From: Caenimonas koreensis DSM 17982
Lineage (GTDB): Bacteria > Pseudomonadota > Gammaproteobacteria > Burkholderiales > Burkholderiaceae_C
Reading direction: 5' to 3'
Assembly (NCBI RefSeq): GCF_009646335.1
Contig: NZ_WJBU01000001.1
Coordinates: 62,001 to 126,000, forward strand
Length of the DNA: 64,000 nt
The stretch's first letter is position 1; every line of letters starts with the position of its first letter. Below, piece after piece: positions 52,420 through 62,606 of the stretch. The notes under the pieces were generated by a model that saw only the letters and a list, made by a program, of their open reading frames with translations, had not been told where the DNA came from and made no database searches. The position numbers and the translations under genes are program-made.

Positions 52420-54111
52420 TTAACCGCCTTGCTGCTCGACGGCCTTTCGGCCTGCGGTAGCGCGTTGCAGTCCCGACACAATGGCTTTCAAAGAAGCCGC
52501 CACGATATCGGAATCTTTGCCGACGCCAAAGAGAGTTCGCTCGCCGATTCGCAATTCGAGGTAAGCCACGGCCTGCGCGTTGGCTCCAGAGCCGATCGCG
52601 TGCTCGTGATAGTCCAGCACCCGAATCGACTCACCCGACACTGACGAAATGGCATCGACAAACGCATCGATCGGACCATTGCCCTTGCCTTTGACTGCGG
52701 CTTGCTGACCCGCAATCTGGATGTTGGCAGACAGGTTGACGAGCTTGCCCGTGGCAGTCGGTGTTTCTTCCAGAACCATGTGGCTGGGCGCAGGAATGCC
52801 GTTCACGCCATATTCGCGCTCGAACAAGTCGAAGATGTCGTGTGCGGTGAGCTCTTTGCCCGTCGCGTCCATGACTGTCTGCACCACCTGGCTGAATTCA
52901 ATCTGCAGGCGCCGCGGCAGTTCCAGTCCGTACTCCGCCTCCAGCAGATAGGAAATGCCGCCCTTGCCCGACTGGCTGTTCACACGAATCACGGCTTCGT
53001 AGCTGCGGCCCAGGTCCTTCGGGTCGAGGGGCAAATAGGGCATGTCCCAGATATCGCCCTCCTTGCGCGCCGCGAACGCCTTCTTGATGGCATCCTGGTG
53101 GGAGCCGGAGAACGATGTGTAGACGAGGTCGCCTGCGTAGGGATGACGCGGGTGGACGGGCAACTGATTGCAGTGCTCGACCGTGCGGCGAACTTCATCG
53201 ATATCCGAGAAATCCAGCCCCGGATCGACACCTTGTGAATAGAGGTTCAAAGCGACGTTGACGAGGTCGAGATTGCCGGTGCGCTCGCCATTGCCAAAGA
53301 GGCAGCCCTCGAGCCTGTCAGCGCCTGCCATCACAGCGAATTCACCTGCAGCAGTGCCAGTGCCGCGGTCGTTGTGGGGATGCACGGACAGAACGATCGA
53401 ATCACGACGCGCCAGGTTACGGTGCATCCACTCGATCATGTCGGCGAAGATGTTAGGTGTGGAGTGCTCCACCGTCGAAGGCAGATTGATGATGCACTTG
53501 TGTTGCGGTGTCGGCTGCCAGACGGCTGTTACCGCATCAACGACGCGCTTGGAAAATGCAAGCTCGGTTCCCGAGAACATCTCCGGCGAATACTGGAAGG
53601 TCCAGTTCGTTTGCGGGTACTGCGCCGCGATGTCGACAAAGAGCTGGGCCTGGCCGGTAGCGAGTTCGACGATGCCGTCTTCGTCAAGACCGAGCACGAC
53701 GCGCCGCATCACGGGTGCGGTTGCGTTGTAGAGGTGCACGATGACGTTCTTCGCGCCCTGCAACGACTCGAATGTGCGGCGGATGAGGGGCTCGCGCGCC
53801 TGGGTCAGCACCTGGATCGTCACGTCGTCAGGCACGAGGTTTTCGTCGATCAGCTTGCGGACAAAGTCGAACTCGACCTGGGAAGCCGAAGGAAAACCCA
53901 CTTCGATCTGCTTGAACCCGATTTCCACCAGTTTCTGGAACATGCGCAACTTGCGCGCAATATCCATCGGCTCGATCAGTGCCTGATTGCCGTCCCGCAG
54001 GTCAACACTGCACCAGATGGGCGGACGTGTCAGCTGCGCGTCGGGCCAGGTACGGTCCGAGAGGTGCACCGGTGCGAAAGCGCGGTATTTGCTGGCGGGT
54101 TGCTTCAACAT
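52420..54111 (-). CDS. leuA: 2-isopropylmalate synthase
   Basis: A 563-residue enzyme, first step of leucine synthesis, condensing acetyl-CoA with 2-ketoisovalerate. The length and N-terminus ([17 protein letters not shown]) match the longer LeuA type. Active-site motifs are [15 protein letters not shown] with the metal-binding Asp, and [25 protein letters not shown] with the two metal His. The C-terminal third (from about 430) is the regulatory leucine-binding domain. The ATG at 54111 follows AGGAAAG. A leader peptide and hairpins lie upstream, indicating attenuation by leucine. Confidence 0.95.
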   Translation of the reverse strand: MLKQPASKYRAFAPVHLSDRTWPDAQLTRPPIWCSVDLRDGNQALIEPMDIARKLRMFQKLVEIGFKQIEVGFPSASQVEFDFVRKLIDENLVPDDVTIQVLTQAREPLIRRTFESLQGAKNVIVHLYNATAPVMRRVVLGLDEDGIVELATGQAQLFVDIAAQYPQTNWTFQYSPEMFSGTELAFSKRVVDAVTAVWQPTPQHKCIINLPSTVEHSTPNIFADMIEWMHRNLARRDSIVLSVHPHNDRGTGTAAGEFAVMAGADRLEGCLFGNGERTGNLDLVNVALNLYSQGVDPGLDFSDIDEVRRTVEHCNQLPVHPRHPYAGDLVYTSFSGSHQDAIKKAFAARKEGDIWDMPYLPLDPKDLGRSYEAVIRVNSQSGKGGISYLLEAEYGLELPRRLQIEFSQVVQTVMDATGKELTAHDIFDLFEREYGVNGIPAPSHMVLEETPTATGKLVNLSANIQIAGQQAAVKGKGNGPIDAFVDAISSVSGESIRVLDYHEHAIGSGANAQAVAYLELRIGERTLFGVGKDSDIVAASLKAIVSGLQRATAGRKAVEQQGG

Positions 54112-54139
54112 GATCAGAGTCTTTCCTGTTTCGTGAAAA

Positions 54140-54186
54140 CCAGCAGCCCAATTGCAAACGGCCCGCTGCTGGTGCAAACGGGCCGT
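54140..54186 (-). promoter_or_regulatory. Attenuator-like overlapping hairpins upstream of leuA
   Basis: On the minus-strand transcript, arm 1 (54179-54186) pairs perfectly over 8 bp with 54158-54165, and a second 7-bp pair joins CCAGCAG (complement of 54166-54172) with CTGCTGG (complement of 54140-54146), followed by UUUU. The second pair uses bases in the loop of the first, so both cannot form fully together. The 5' arm lies 25 bases after the leader-peptide stop, the arrangement of a leucine attenuator. Confidence 0.7.
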
Positions 54187-54210
54187 CGAGATGGGGTGTC
54201 AGCGCGTGCG

Positions 54211-54264
54211 CTACCGTCTCCGCCCGTAGGGGATTAGCAGTAGTGCCAGCGAAATGCGGTTCAT
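54211..54264 (-). CDS. leuL: Putative leucine leader peptide
   Basis: An 18-codon frame with the product MNRISLALLLIPYGRRR, between pssA and leuA. Four of the codons at residues 6-10 are for leucine (with one alanine between) and an isoleucine follows, using CTG and CTA. It ends just before overlapping hairpins ahead of leuA. Ribosome stalling at these codons when leucyl-tRNA is low could favour read-through. The ribosome site is weak, which is the main doubt. Confidence 0.7.
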   Translation of the reverse strand: MNRISLALLLIPYGRRR

Positions 54265-54284
54265 GGATTCAATGTAGCACAGGA

Positions 54285-55103
54285 TCAGCGATGCAGTCCA
54301 GCCTCTTCGGGCTCGTCCTTCGACGTGCTGATAACGCTCGCGCGCTGCCCCTTTGCCCGGCGATACAGGTAGACAACGTAGCCGGACAAGCCATAGACGA
54401 TGAAGAGGCCGAACAGCACGATAGGCGGGTGGATGTTGATCACGGCGATACCGAGCGCGATCAGCACGATCACGGCAAACGGCACGCTCTTTTTCATCTG
54501 CACGTCCTTGAAGCTGTAGAACGGCACATTCGTCACCATCGTGAGCCCGGCGTACAGCGCGACGGCAAACATGATCCAGGCGACTCGCCGGCCATCGATG
54601 CCCTGGTCGTTCAGGACCCAGATGAAGCCTGCGACGAGTGCGGCGGCTGCCGGGGAAGGCAGACCTTGAAAATACCTTTTGTCGACGACACCCGTATTGA
54701 CGTTGAAACGTGCCAGTCGCAAAGCCGCGCATGCGCAATAAACGAACGCCGCAATCCATCCCCAACGGCCAAGGTCCTTCAACGACCAGGTGTAGGCGAT
54801 CAGCGCGGGCGCGGCACCGAAGGACACCATGTCCGACAACGAGTCCATCTGCTCGCCGAACGCACTTTGCGTGTTGGTCATTCGGGCAACGCGGCCATCG
54901 AGGCTGTCGAGCACCATGGCGCAGAACACACCGACCGCAGCCTGGTCGAAGCGGCCGTCCATGGCCATGACGATGCCGTAGAAACCACCGAAGAGCGCGG
55001 CAAGCGTGAAGAGGTTTGGCAGGATGTAGATGCCCTTGCGCCGCTTGCGCACCACAACGCCCTCATGGGAGTTGTTGTCCGGGGAATCGTTACCGTCATG
55101 CAT
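54285..55103 (-). CDS. pssA: CDP-diacylglycerol-serine O-phosphatidyltransferase
   Basis: A 272-residue membrane enzyme that makes phosphatidylserine, precursor of phosphatidylethanolamine. The CDP-alcohol phosphotransferase motif D-x2-D-G-x2-A-R-x8-G-x3-D-x3-D is present at residues 66-91 (DSLDGRVAR, then GEQMDSLSD). About seven to eight hydrophobic segments follow. It lies directly upstream of the leader peptide and leuA, as is usual in Burkholderiales, and is set off from ilvC by a terminator. Confidence 0.94.
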   Translation of the reverse strand: MHDGNDSPDNNSHEGVVVRKRRKGIYILPNLFTLAALFGGFYGIVMAMDGRFDQAAVGVFCAMVLDSLDGRVARMTNTQSAFGEQMDSLSDMVSFGAAPALIAYTWSLKDLGRWGWIAAFVYCACAALRLARFNVNTGVVDKRYFQGLPSPAAAALVAGFIWVLNDQGIDGRRVAWIMFAVALYAGLTMVTNVPFYSFKDVQMKKSVPFAVIVLIALGIAVINIHPPIVLFGLFIVYGLSGYVVYLYRRAKGQRASVISTSKDEPEEAGLHR

Positions 55104-55121
55104 GCCTGAAAGTGTAAGGCG

Positions 55122-55144
55122 AAAAAAAGCCGCCCGAAGGCGGC
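55122..55144 (-). terminator. Rho-independent terminator after ilvC
   Basis: On the minus strand a GCCGCC-TTCG-GGCGGC hairpin (55129-55144) with a very stable tetraloop is followed by seven T (55122-55128). It lies 26 bases after the ilvC stop and separates the ilv operon from pssA. Confidence 0.92.
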
Positions 55145-55169
55145 AGCATGGGCTTGTAGTCCAGGCGGA

Positions 55170-56207
<1,038 letters not shown>

Positions 56208-56221
56208 TCAATCAAATAAGT

Positions 56222-56302
56222 GGGGCCACCGCGGAAGCGGCGTTGCCGGACCGCAGGTGGCGCCCCCTTGAGTGGGAGGCGCCGAAGGCGCTTCGGGGGT
56301 GG
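56222..56302. repeat. GC-rich palindromic element between ilvH and ilvC
   Basis: The gap between the ilvH stop and the ilvC start region holds nested inverted repeats: GGGGCCACC near 56222-56230 against GGTGGCGCCCCC at 56257-56268, and GCGCC-GAA-GGCGC (56279-56291) inside GAAGGCGCTTC. The composition and the CTTCGGGGGTGG ending resemble small intergenic palindromic repeats common in Comamonadaceae-like genomes. It may be a REP-like element or attenuate expression between the two genes. Confidence 0.5.
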
Positions 56303-56303
56303 G

Positions 56304-56795
56304 TCATACTCTCAGGATCCGCTCGCCACGACCGATACCGCTCGAGCCGGTGCGCACCGTCTCGAGGATAGCGCCGCGGTCGATTGCCTCCAGAAAAGCG
56401 TCGTTTTTGCTTTGGTCGCCAGTCAGCTCGATGGTGTAGCTCTTCTCAGTCACGTCGATGATGCGGCCGCGGAAGATGTCTGCCATCCGCTTCATCTCTT
56501 CGCGCTCCTTGCCCACCGCACGCACCTTCACCATCATGAGCTCGCGCTCGGTGTACGCGCCTTCGGTAAGGTCAACGACCTTCACCACTTCAATCAGGCG
56601 ATTCAGGTGTTTGGTGATTTGCTCGATAACGTCGTCGGAGCCAGTCGTCTGGATCGTCATGCGCGAGAGCGATGCATCCTCCGTTGGCGCAACGGTGAGC
56701 GATTCGATGTTGTAGCCGCGCGCCGAGAAAAGGCCCACGACGCGGGAGAGAGCACCGGGCTCGTTCTCCAGCAGGACAGCAATGATGTGTTTCAT
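56304..56795 (-). CDS. ilvH: Acetolactate synthase small (regulatory) subunit
   Basis: A 163-residue regulatory subunit. The N-terminal ACT domain is clear (HIIAVLLENEPGALSRVVGL, then YNIESLTVAPTEDASLSRMT), with Gly and Asn residues that bind valine; the C-terminal domain follows from about residue 80. GAGGAA precedes the ATG. It activates the large subunit and confers valine feedback inhibition. Confidence 0.96.
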   Translation of the reverse strand: MKHIIAVLLENEPGALSRVVGLFSARGYNIESLTVAPTEDASLSRMTIQTTGSDDVIEQITKHLNRLIEVVKVVDLTEGAYTERELMMVKVRAVGKEREEMKRMADIFRGRIIDVTEKSYTIELTGDQSKNDAFLEAIDRGAILETVRTGSSGIGRGERILRV

Positions 56796-56948
56796 AGTTT
56801 CGATTCCTCTTTTCGGTGCCCTCCCCGCCCGGCGGTAACCGGGCGGCTTGGCAAGCCAATAGATTCGTCAAGGGTATGGTCGGGCGACAAGCGTTGGGCG
56901 TTCAGCGTGGACTTCACGCAAAACCCTCAACGCGTAACGCTCAACCTC

Positions 56949-58742
56949 TTAAAGGTCTTCGGACCCCAGCAGCATCTCGGTGATGCCCTTGCCCGCCTTC
57001 ACCATCGGGAAGACGTTTTCAGTCGGGTCGGTCCGGAAGTCCATGAAGACCGTCCGGTCCTTGAGCTTGCGCGCCTCGCGCAGTGCCGGCTCAACGTCCT
57101 TCGGATGCTCGATCAGCATGCCGACATGGCCGTAGGCTTCAGCAAGCTTCACGAAGTTGGGCAGCGCGTCCATGTAACTGCTGCTGTAGCGGCCTTCATA
57201 GTCGATTTCCTGCCACTGGCGCACCATGCCCAGATAGCGGTTGTTCAGCGACACGATCTTGATCGGTGTGTTGTATTGCAGGCAGGTCGACAGCTCCTGG
57301 ATGCACATCTGCACCGAGCCCTCGCCTGTCACGCAGAACACTTCACTGTCGGGCTTGGCGAGCTTGATGCCCATGGCATAGGGAATGCCGACGCCCATCG
57401 TGCCGAGCCCGCCGGAATTGATCCAGCGACGCGGCTCGTTGAACTTGTAGTACTGGGCAGCCCACATCTGGTGCTGACCCACGTCGGACGTGATGTACGC
57501 GTCAGCGTCCTTGGTCATCTCGTAGAGCGTTTCGACGACATGCTGCGGCTTGATCACGTCCTTGTTGCCACGGTCGTATTTGAGGCATTCCTTGCCGCGC
57601 CACGCTTCGATCGTCTTCCACCATTCGGCGAGCGACGCAGGGTCAGGGCGTGCACTCGATTCATTGACCATGGCGATCAACTCGGTCAGCACGTCTTTCA
57701 CGTCACCGACGATCGGGATATCGACCTTCACGCGCTTGGAAATCGACGAAGGGTCGATATCGATATGGATGATCTTGCGCTCGTTCTGCGCAAAGTGCTT
57801 CGGGTTGCCGATCACACGGTCATCGAAGCGCGCGCCAACAGCCAACAAAACGTCGCAGTTCTGCATCGCGTTGTTTGCCTCGATCGTGCCGTGCATGCCC
57901 AGCATGCCGAGGAACTTGGGGTCTGTCGCCGGATAAGCGCCCAGGCCCATCAACGTGTTCGTGCAGGGGAAGCCGAGCATGTCGACCAGGTGCCGCAGCT
58001 CGCTGGTCGCATTGCCCAGGATCACGCCACCGCCGGTGTAAATATAGGGACGCTTGGCTGCGAGCAAAAGCTGCAACGCCTTGCGGATCTGGCCACCGTG
58101 GCCCTTGCGCACCGGGTTGTACGAGCGCATCTCGACCTTGTCGGGATAGCCGTGATACGGCGTCTTGTTGAAAGAGACGTCCTTCGGGATATCGACCACG
58201 ACGGGCCCGGGCCTGCCGCTGCGCGCAATGTGAAAGGCCTTTTTCAGGACGTCGGCCATATGGCGGACATCCTTGACGAGGAAGTTGTGCTTGACGATGG
58301 GGCGGGTGATGCCGACCGTGTCGCATTCCTGGAACGCATCGAGGCCAATGGCGGGCACCGGCACCTGGCCAGTGATGATCACCATGGGAATCGAATCCAT
58401 GTACGCCGTCGCAATGCCGGTGACTGCGTTTGTGACACCGGGCCCCGACGTGACGAGAGCAACACCGACATCTCCAGTTGCTCGCGCGTAGCCGTCGGCG
58501 GCGTGAACGGCGGCCTGCTCATGGCGCACCAGCACATGCTGGATGGTGTCCTGCTTGTAGAACGCGTCGTAGATGTGCAACACAGCGCCGCCGGGATACC
58601 CCCAAACGTACTTGACGTTCTCGGCCTGCAGGGCCTTGACGAGTATTTCCGCGCCACGAAGCTCGGGTGAATTTGAATTGTGGGCTGCCGATGCAGATGC
58701 TGCAGCCGCTGCCGAAGTGATTTCGGCCTTGGAGATTTCCAT
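56949..58742 (-). CDS. ilvB: Acetolactate synthase large subunit
   Basis: A 597-residue thiamine-pyrophosphate enzyme, first common step of branched-chain amino-acid synthesis. The TPP glutamate lies in VRHEQAAVHAADGYARATG, the FAD-binding segment and IPVVITGQVP-like TGQVPVPAIG follow, and the diphosphate motif is GEGSVQMCIQELSTC to NN. An alanine-rich 25-residue extension precedes the usual start. The ATG at 58742 with AAGG upstream is preferred over a TTG two codons earlier. It begins the ilvB-ilvH-ilvC operon; an IlvB product consumes thiamine pyrophosphate, which the riboswitch-controlled receptor may help supply. Confidence 0.96.
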   Translation of the reverse strand: MEISKAEITSAAAAASASAAHNSNSPELRGAEILVKALQAENVKYVWGYPGGAVLHIYDAFYKQDTIQHVLVRHEQAAVHAADGYARATGDVGVALVTSGPGVTNAVTGIATAYMDSIPMVIITGQVPVPAIGLDAFQECDTVGITRPIVKHNFLVKDVRHMADVLKKAFHIARSGRPGPVVVDIPKDVSFNKTPYHGYPDKVEMRSYNPVRKGHGGQIRKALQLLLAAKRPYIYTGGGVILGNATSELRHLVDMLGFPCTNTLMGLGAYPATDPKFLGMLGMHGTIEANNAMQNCDVLLAVGARFDDRVIGNPKHFAQNERKIIHIDIDPSSISKRVKVDIPIVGDVKDVLTELIAMVNESSARPDPASLAEWWKTIEAWRGKECLKYDRGNKDVIKPQHVVETLYEMTKDADAYITSDVGQHQMWAAQYYKFNEPRRWINSGGLGTMGVGIPYAMGIKLAKPDSEVFCVTGEGSVQMCIQELSTCLQYNTPIKIVSLNNRYLGMVRQWQEIDYEGRYSSSYMDALPNFVKLAEAYGHVGMLIEHPKDVEPALREARKLKDRTVFMDFRTDPTENVFPMVKAGKGITEMLLGSEDL

Positions 58743-59015
58743 GATCAACCTTTGCGATTTTCTCTGACGAAAAACCTTGGGTGCCCCTCGCGTACCCTTG
58801 TGGGGCCGGTACGGGACTTAGAACCACGGACCATGGGCGCGCGTATCGCATCGCCGGATCAGGGCTCGTTTGCCTTTTGAATTGCAGGCGACATTATCGC
58901 ACTGCAACACAGCCAGACGAGAGGGTTACGTGATTCGCGATGCGATAATTTGCTGCTGCAGTCACCGGCACGGCACTCTGCCCCCGAAAAAAAGAGACAT
59001 TCAGGCCCCGATTCC

Positions 59016-59582
59016 TTGGCAACCGAACAAGAACTCTCCGACTTTCTCAAAGGCGTGGAAAAGCGCGCCTTCAAACGTTCGGTGTACCACGTCCGCGACG
59101 AGGAGGCAGCACTCGACATCGTCCAGGACAGCATGATGAAGCTGGCCGAGCATTACGGTGACAAGCCTGCCAACGAGCTGCCGATGCTCTTCCAGCGCAT
59201 CCTCTCGAACTGCACCCTCGACTGGTTTCGTCGACAGAAGACCCGCAAGGCCCTGTTCTCGAACATGAGCGACTTCGAATCCGCCAGCGATGATGGCGAT
59301 TTCGATCTGCTTGAAACTTTTACCTTCCAGGAGGGCTCTCAGCAGGCGGAGAGCGCTGAAGACACGACGCGCCGGGCGCAAATCTTGCGAGAGATCGAGA
59401 CGGAGATACAGGAGTTACCGGGACGTCAACGCGAAGCCTTCCTGATGCGTTACTGGGAGGACATGGACGTCGCCGAAACGGCAGCGGCCATGGGCTGCTC
59501 GGAAGGCAGTGTCAAAACGCACTGTTCACGCGCGGTTCAGGCCCTCAGTAAAGCACTGAAGGCAAAGGGAATAACACTATGA
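59016..59582 (+). CDS. RNA polymerase sigma factor, ECF subfamily
   Basis: A 188-residue sigma-70 family factor of the ECF type. Region 2 is seen at residues 10-80 (DEEAALDIVQDSMMKLAEHY and a DWFRRQKTRK basic end), and region 4 at 125-185 (LPGRQREAFLMRYWEDMDVAETAAAMGCSEGSVKTHCSRAVQAL). The frame is open upstream to 58950; I use the TTG at 59016, where similarity begins, but the start is uncertain. The next gene overlaps its stop and probably encodes a membrane anti-sigma factor. Confidence 0.88.
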   Translation: MATEQELSDFLKGVEKRAFKRSVYHVRDEEAALDIVQDSMMKLAEHYGDKPANELPMLFQRILSNCTLDWFRRQKTRKALFSNMSDFESASDDGDFDLLETFTFQEGSQQAESAEDTTRRAQILREIETEIQELPGRQREAFLMRYWEDMDVAETAAAMGCSEGSVKTHCSRAVQALSKALKAKGITL

Positions 59583-60001
59583 CGATCCATCAAACTGCCC
59601 TGTCCCCACAAGACCGCTTTGGCGCTCAGGTCGCTGCACGGCTGGCAGCAGGCACTTCCGAATTGTCGTATCCCGTGAGCGAGCGGCTGCGAGCGGCCCG
59701 TATGCAGGCTGTTGCTCGCCGCAAGGGCGTCAAGGTCCAGGTCGCGAGTGCCGTGTCGGTGCAGGGCAGCACTGCCGCGCTGACATTCGGCGACGACGGC
59801 CAAAGCTTCTGGAACCGTATTGCTTCCGCGTTGCCCATCATTGCGCTGGCCTGTGGCCTGGTCCTGATTCACACCATCGAAAACGATCGCCGGGCAAGCG
59901 AGGTCGCTGAAGTGGACGCAGCGCTGCTGACTGACGATCTGCCCCCGGCCGCCTACGCGGACCCTGGCTTCATCCAGTTCCTCAAGGCAGGCGGAAACTG
60001 A
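59579..60001 (+). CDS. DUF3619 protein, probable anti-sigma factor
   Basis: A 140-residue protein with one transmembrane segment near residues 84-100 (IASALPIIALACGLVLIHTI), an N-terminal cytoplasmic helical part and a short periplasmic C-terminus. It fits DUF3619. Its start overlaps the stop of the ECF sigma gene in ATGA, the usual place of an anti-sigma partner. Direct binding to the sigma factor is inferred from context. Confidence 0.85.
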   Translation: MTIHQTALSPQDRFGAQVAARLAAGTSELSYPVSERLRAARMQAVARRKGVKVQVASAVSVQGSTAALTFGDDGQSFWNRIASALPIIALACGLVLIHTIENDRRASEVAEVDAALLTDDLPPAAYADPGFIQFLKAGGN

Positions 60002-60012
60002 AGCCGGACCTG

Positions 60013-60690
60013 ATGGCACAGACTGGCCTTCTCCGCGCGAAGCTCTCTCTCTTCTTTTGCGTGGCGGTCTTCGCAATCGCCGCGCATGCTGTGCAGGCAC
60101 GGCCTCCTGCCAGCCTTGCTCCAGCCTCAACGGCAAGCAAGCCCGCATCGGCCAAGCCTGCCGCTGCGGCCAGCAAAGTTGTCGCAGCCAGGAGGGAAAC
60201 CAAACCGTCCTGGGCGGAGCTCACACCTGACCAGCGTCTGGCGCTGGCACCACTCTCGGCCACCTGGGCCACAGTGAGCGAAGCGCAAAAGCGCAAATGG
60301 CTCGCCCTTTCCGAGAATTTCCCGAAGCTGCCGCCGGCTGAGCAAGCCAAGATGCACAGCCGGATGACCGAATGGGTTGCGCTCAGCCCATCTCAACGCA
60401 CCCAGGCGCGCCTGAACTTCGGCGAGACCAAACAGATGGCGCCCGACGACAAGAAGGCCAAATGGGAGGCCTACCAGGCACTCCCGCCCGAGGAAAAGAG
60501 CAAACTGCGCGCTGGGGCCACCAAGCCGCCGGCGACTGCAGCCGCCGTCAAGCCCATTGCCCCCGAAAAACTCGTTGTGGTGCCCAAGTCCCCGCCGAAG
60601 CAGGAGACCAAAGCGCCACGCATCGTAGTGGCGCCCAATCCGGGCGAACACGGCTCGCAGCCGCCGGCCGCAGCCAACCCATCCAACTGA
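60013..60690 (+). CDS. DUF3106 periplasmic protein
   Basis: A 225-residue secreted protein. A signal peptide ends near A-V-Q-A (residue 29); an Ala/Pro/Ser/Lys-rich linker follows. The core has repeated short helices of the form W-x-x-L-x-P-x-Q-R-x-A-L-A-P-L (WAELTPDQRLALAPLSATW, then WVALSPSQRTQARLNF), typical of DUF3106 and akin to periplasmic metal- or stress-sensing proteins. The C-terminal 60 residues are proline-rich and basic. It probably belongs to the stress response set run by the upstream sigma factor. Confidence 0.83.
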   Translation: MAQTGLLRAKLSLFFCVAVFAIAAHAVQARPPASLAPASTASKPASAKPAAAASKVVAARRETKPSWAELTPDQRLALAPLSATWATVSEAQKRKWLALSENFPKLPPAEQAKMHSRMTEWVALSPSQRTQARLNFGETKQMAPDDKKAKWEAYQALPPEEKSKLRAGATKPPATAAAVKPIAPEKLVVVPKSPPKQETKAPRIVVAPNPGEHGSQPPAAANPSN

Positions 60691-60691
60691 A

Positions 60692-61201
60692 TTGACGCCG
60701 ACAGTGTTGCGCAGGCTAGCGAGCCTGCTGTATGAAGCGCTGGTGGTCGTGGCCGTCATCCTGGTCGTCGTTGCCCTGTACTCCTTCTTCACCGTCGCCT
60801 TCCCCGCCATGGGCCTTCAGCGACCTGCGCTCATCGCCCTTTGCTTCATGGCACTCGCCGGGTATTTCGTTTACTCCTGGCGCCACGGGCAGACGCTGGC
60901 CATGCGCGCCTGGCGAATCCGCCTGGCCGACCAGTTCGGCAATCCGCCGAAGCTCGGGCAGGCATGCCTGCGATTTGTCCTTGGATGGGTGTGGGTCGTC
61001 CCGCCGCTCGCTGTGGTTGCGGCATTTCACCCCTACGTCAATGCATTCACTTCCGCTATCACGGTAAGCGCTGTCGCCACCGCGGCATGGATCATCATCT
61101 GGGCCTATCTGGCCCACTTGCATCCGCGAAAGCAGTTCTGGCACGACGCCCTTGCGGGCACACGCCTCATCGAGACCGAGCCGGCGCCAAAGCGCACCTG
61201 A
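60692..61201 (+). CDS. RDD-family membrane protein
   Basis: A 169-residue membrane protein with three to four hydrophobic segments. It carries the R-RLAS start, the GQTLAMRAWRIRLAD loop between segments and a WHDALAGTRLI end, which are the RDD-family pattern. The start is a TTG at 60692, one base after the preceding stop; no ATG is suitable. The function of RDD proteins is generally unknown, with transport or ion homeostasis suggested. Confidence 0.85.
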   Translation: MTPTVLRRLASLLYEALVVVAVILVVVALYSFFTVAFPAMGLQRPALIALCFMALAGYFVYSWRHGQTLAMRAWRIRLADQFGNPPKLGQACLRFVLGWVWVVPPLAVVAAFHPYVNAFTSAITVSAVATAAWIIIWAYLAHLHPRKQFWHDALAGTRLIETEPAPKRT

Positions 61202-61232
61202 AGACGTCACGCGCCTGCGCGACAATCCGTGC

Positions 61233-61634
61233 ATGCCATCGCCAGACTCCCTTGCTCCCGTCAATCCGCAAAAACTTCGATCCGGCTTTGCCCGCGTCTG
61301 GCACGCAGCGGGCTTCTCGCTCGCGGGCCTGAAGGCCGGTTGGGGCGAGACGGCCTTTCGCCAGGAAGCCATTGCCGCCATCGTTTTGCTGCCAGCCGCT
61401 TTCTGGCTCGGTCGCAGTTGGGTGGAGGTCGCACTTCTTGCAGGCACCGTCCTTATCGTGATGGCGGTCGAGTTGCTGAATACCGCCATCGAGACGTGTA
61501 TCGATCGCATCGGCCCCGAATGGCACGCCCTGTCCAAACGCGCCAAAGACATGGGCAGTGCCGCAGTGCTGCTCAGCCTTTTGCTTTGCGCCGGCGTCTG
61601 GGCAGCAGCGCTCTCGCAAAGGTTCCTCGCATGA
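61233..61634 (+). CDS. dgkA: Diacylglycerol kinase DgkA
   Basis: A 133-residue small membrane kinase with three transmembrane helices that phosphorylates diacylglycerol for lipid recycling. The active-site motifs ELLNTAIETCIDRI (Glu80, Glu87) and KRAKDMGSAAV (102-112) are intact. The N-terminal amphipathic part holds the arginine-rich FARVWHAAGFSLAGLK. The stop overlaps the next gene in ATGA. Confidence 0.95.
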   Translation: MPSPDSLAPVNPQKLRSGFARVWHAAGFSLAGLKAGWGETAFRQEAIAAIVLLPAAFWLGRSWVEVALLAGTVLIVMAVELLNTAIETCIDRIGPEWHALSKRAKDMGSAAVLLSLLLCAGVWAAALSQRFLA

Positions 61635-62215
61635 CCCCGTCGTTCTCGCTTTGCGTCTTTTGTGGCTCACGGTTTGGTGAGCCGGTTTTTATTGAAACTG
61701 CCCGCACCGTTGGCCGCTGGATCGGCGAGCACGGCGGCCAGCTCGTCTACGGCGGCGGCAACAACGGCTTGATGGGCGTGATGGCAGAAGCAACGCTCAC
61801 AGCTGGCGGTCGTGTCGTCGGCGTGATCCCGCATGCGCTTGTGGAGAAAGAGTGGGCCAAGCTCGACTGCACCGAACTGCATGTCGTCGACACGATGCAC
61901 GACCGCAAGCGGTTGATGGGCGAGCGCGCCGATGCATTCCTCGCCCTGCCTGGCGGTATTGGCACGCTCGAAGAATTTTTTGAAGTCTGGACGTGGCGCC
62001 AGCTCGGCTATCACGACAAACCCATTGGCTTGCTCGATGCCGATGGCTACTACGCTGACCTGCTGGCTTTCCTGCGCACCAGCGTGTCGCGAGGTTTCAT
62101 GAGTGCGTCATTGATGGACCTGGTCCGCGTACACACCGATGCCGGCGAGCTGCTTGCTGAACTGGCCGCTGCCGCTCGCGCCTCGGTATTGCCCAGCGTG
62201 CTGACGCAGATCTGA
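61631..62215 (+). CDS. LOG-family phosphoribohydrolase-like protein
   Basis: A 194-residue protein of the lysine-decarboxylase-like/LOG family, which releases free cytokinin bases or acts on nucleoside monophosphates. CVFCGSRFG at residues 8-16, GGGNNGLMGVMAEA at 41-54 and the diagnostic PGGIGTLEE at 107-115 are present. The start overlaps the dgkA stop. Bacterial members are common and many act in nucleotide clearing rather than hormone making. Confidence 0.93.
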   Translation: MTPSFSLCVFCGSRFGEPVFIETARTVGRWIGEHGGQLVYGGGNNGLMGVMAEATLTAGGRVVGVIPHALVEKEWAKLDCTELHVVDTMHDRKRLMGERADAFLALPGGIGTLEEFFEVWTWRQLGYHDKPIGLLDADGYYADLLAFLRTSVSRGFMSASLMDLVRVHTDAGELLAELAAAARASVLPSVLTQI

Positions 62216-62225
62216 AGTTCGCAGC

Positions 62226-62606
<381 letters not shown>

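Noticed and set aside
56220-58670. An 816-codon plus-strand frame across ilvH and ilvB
   Set aside because: Both ilvH and ilvB on the minus strand are certain by catalytic motifs; the frame is an antisense artefact of high GC.
58749-59015. A branched-chain leader peptide upstream of ilvB
   Set aside because: A minus-strand frame with several Val codons exists, but it runs through the ilvB start without a stop and no hairpin pair with a U tract follows.
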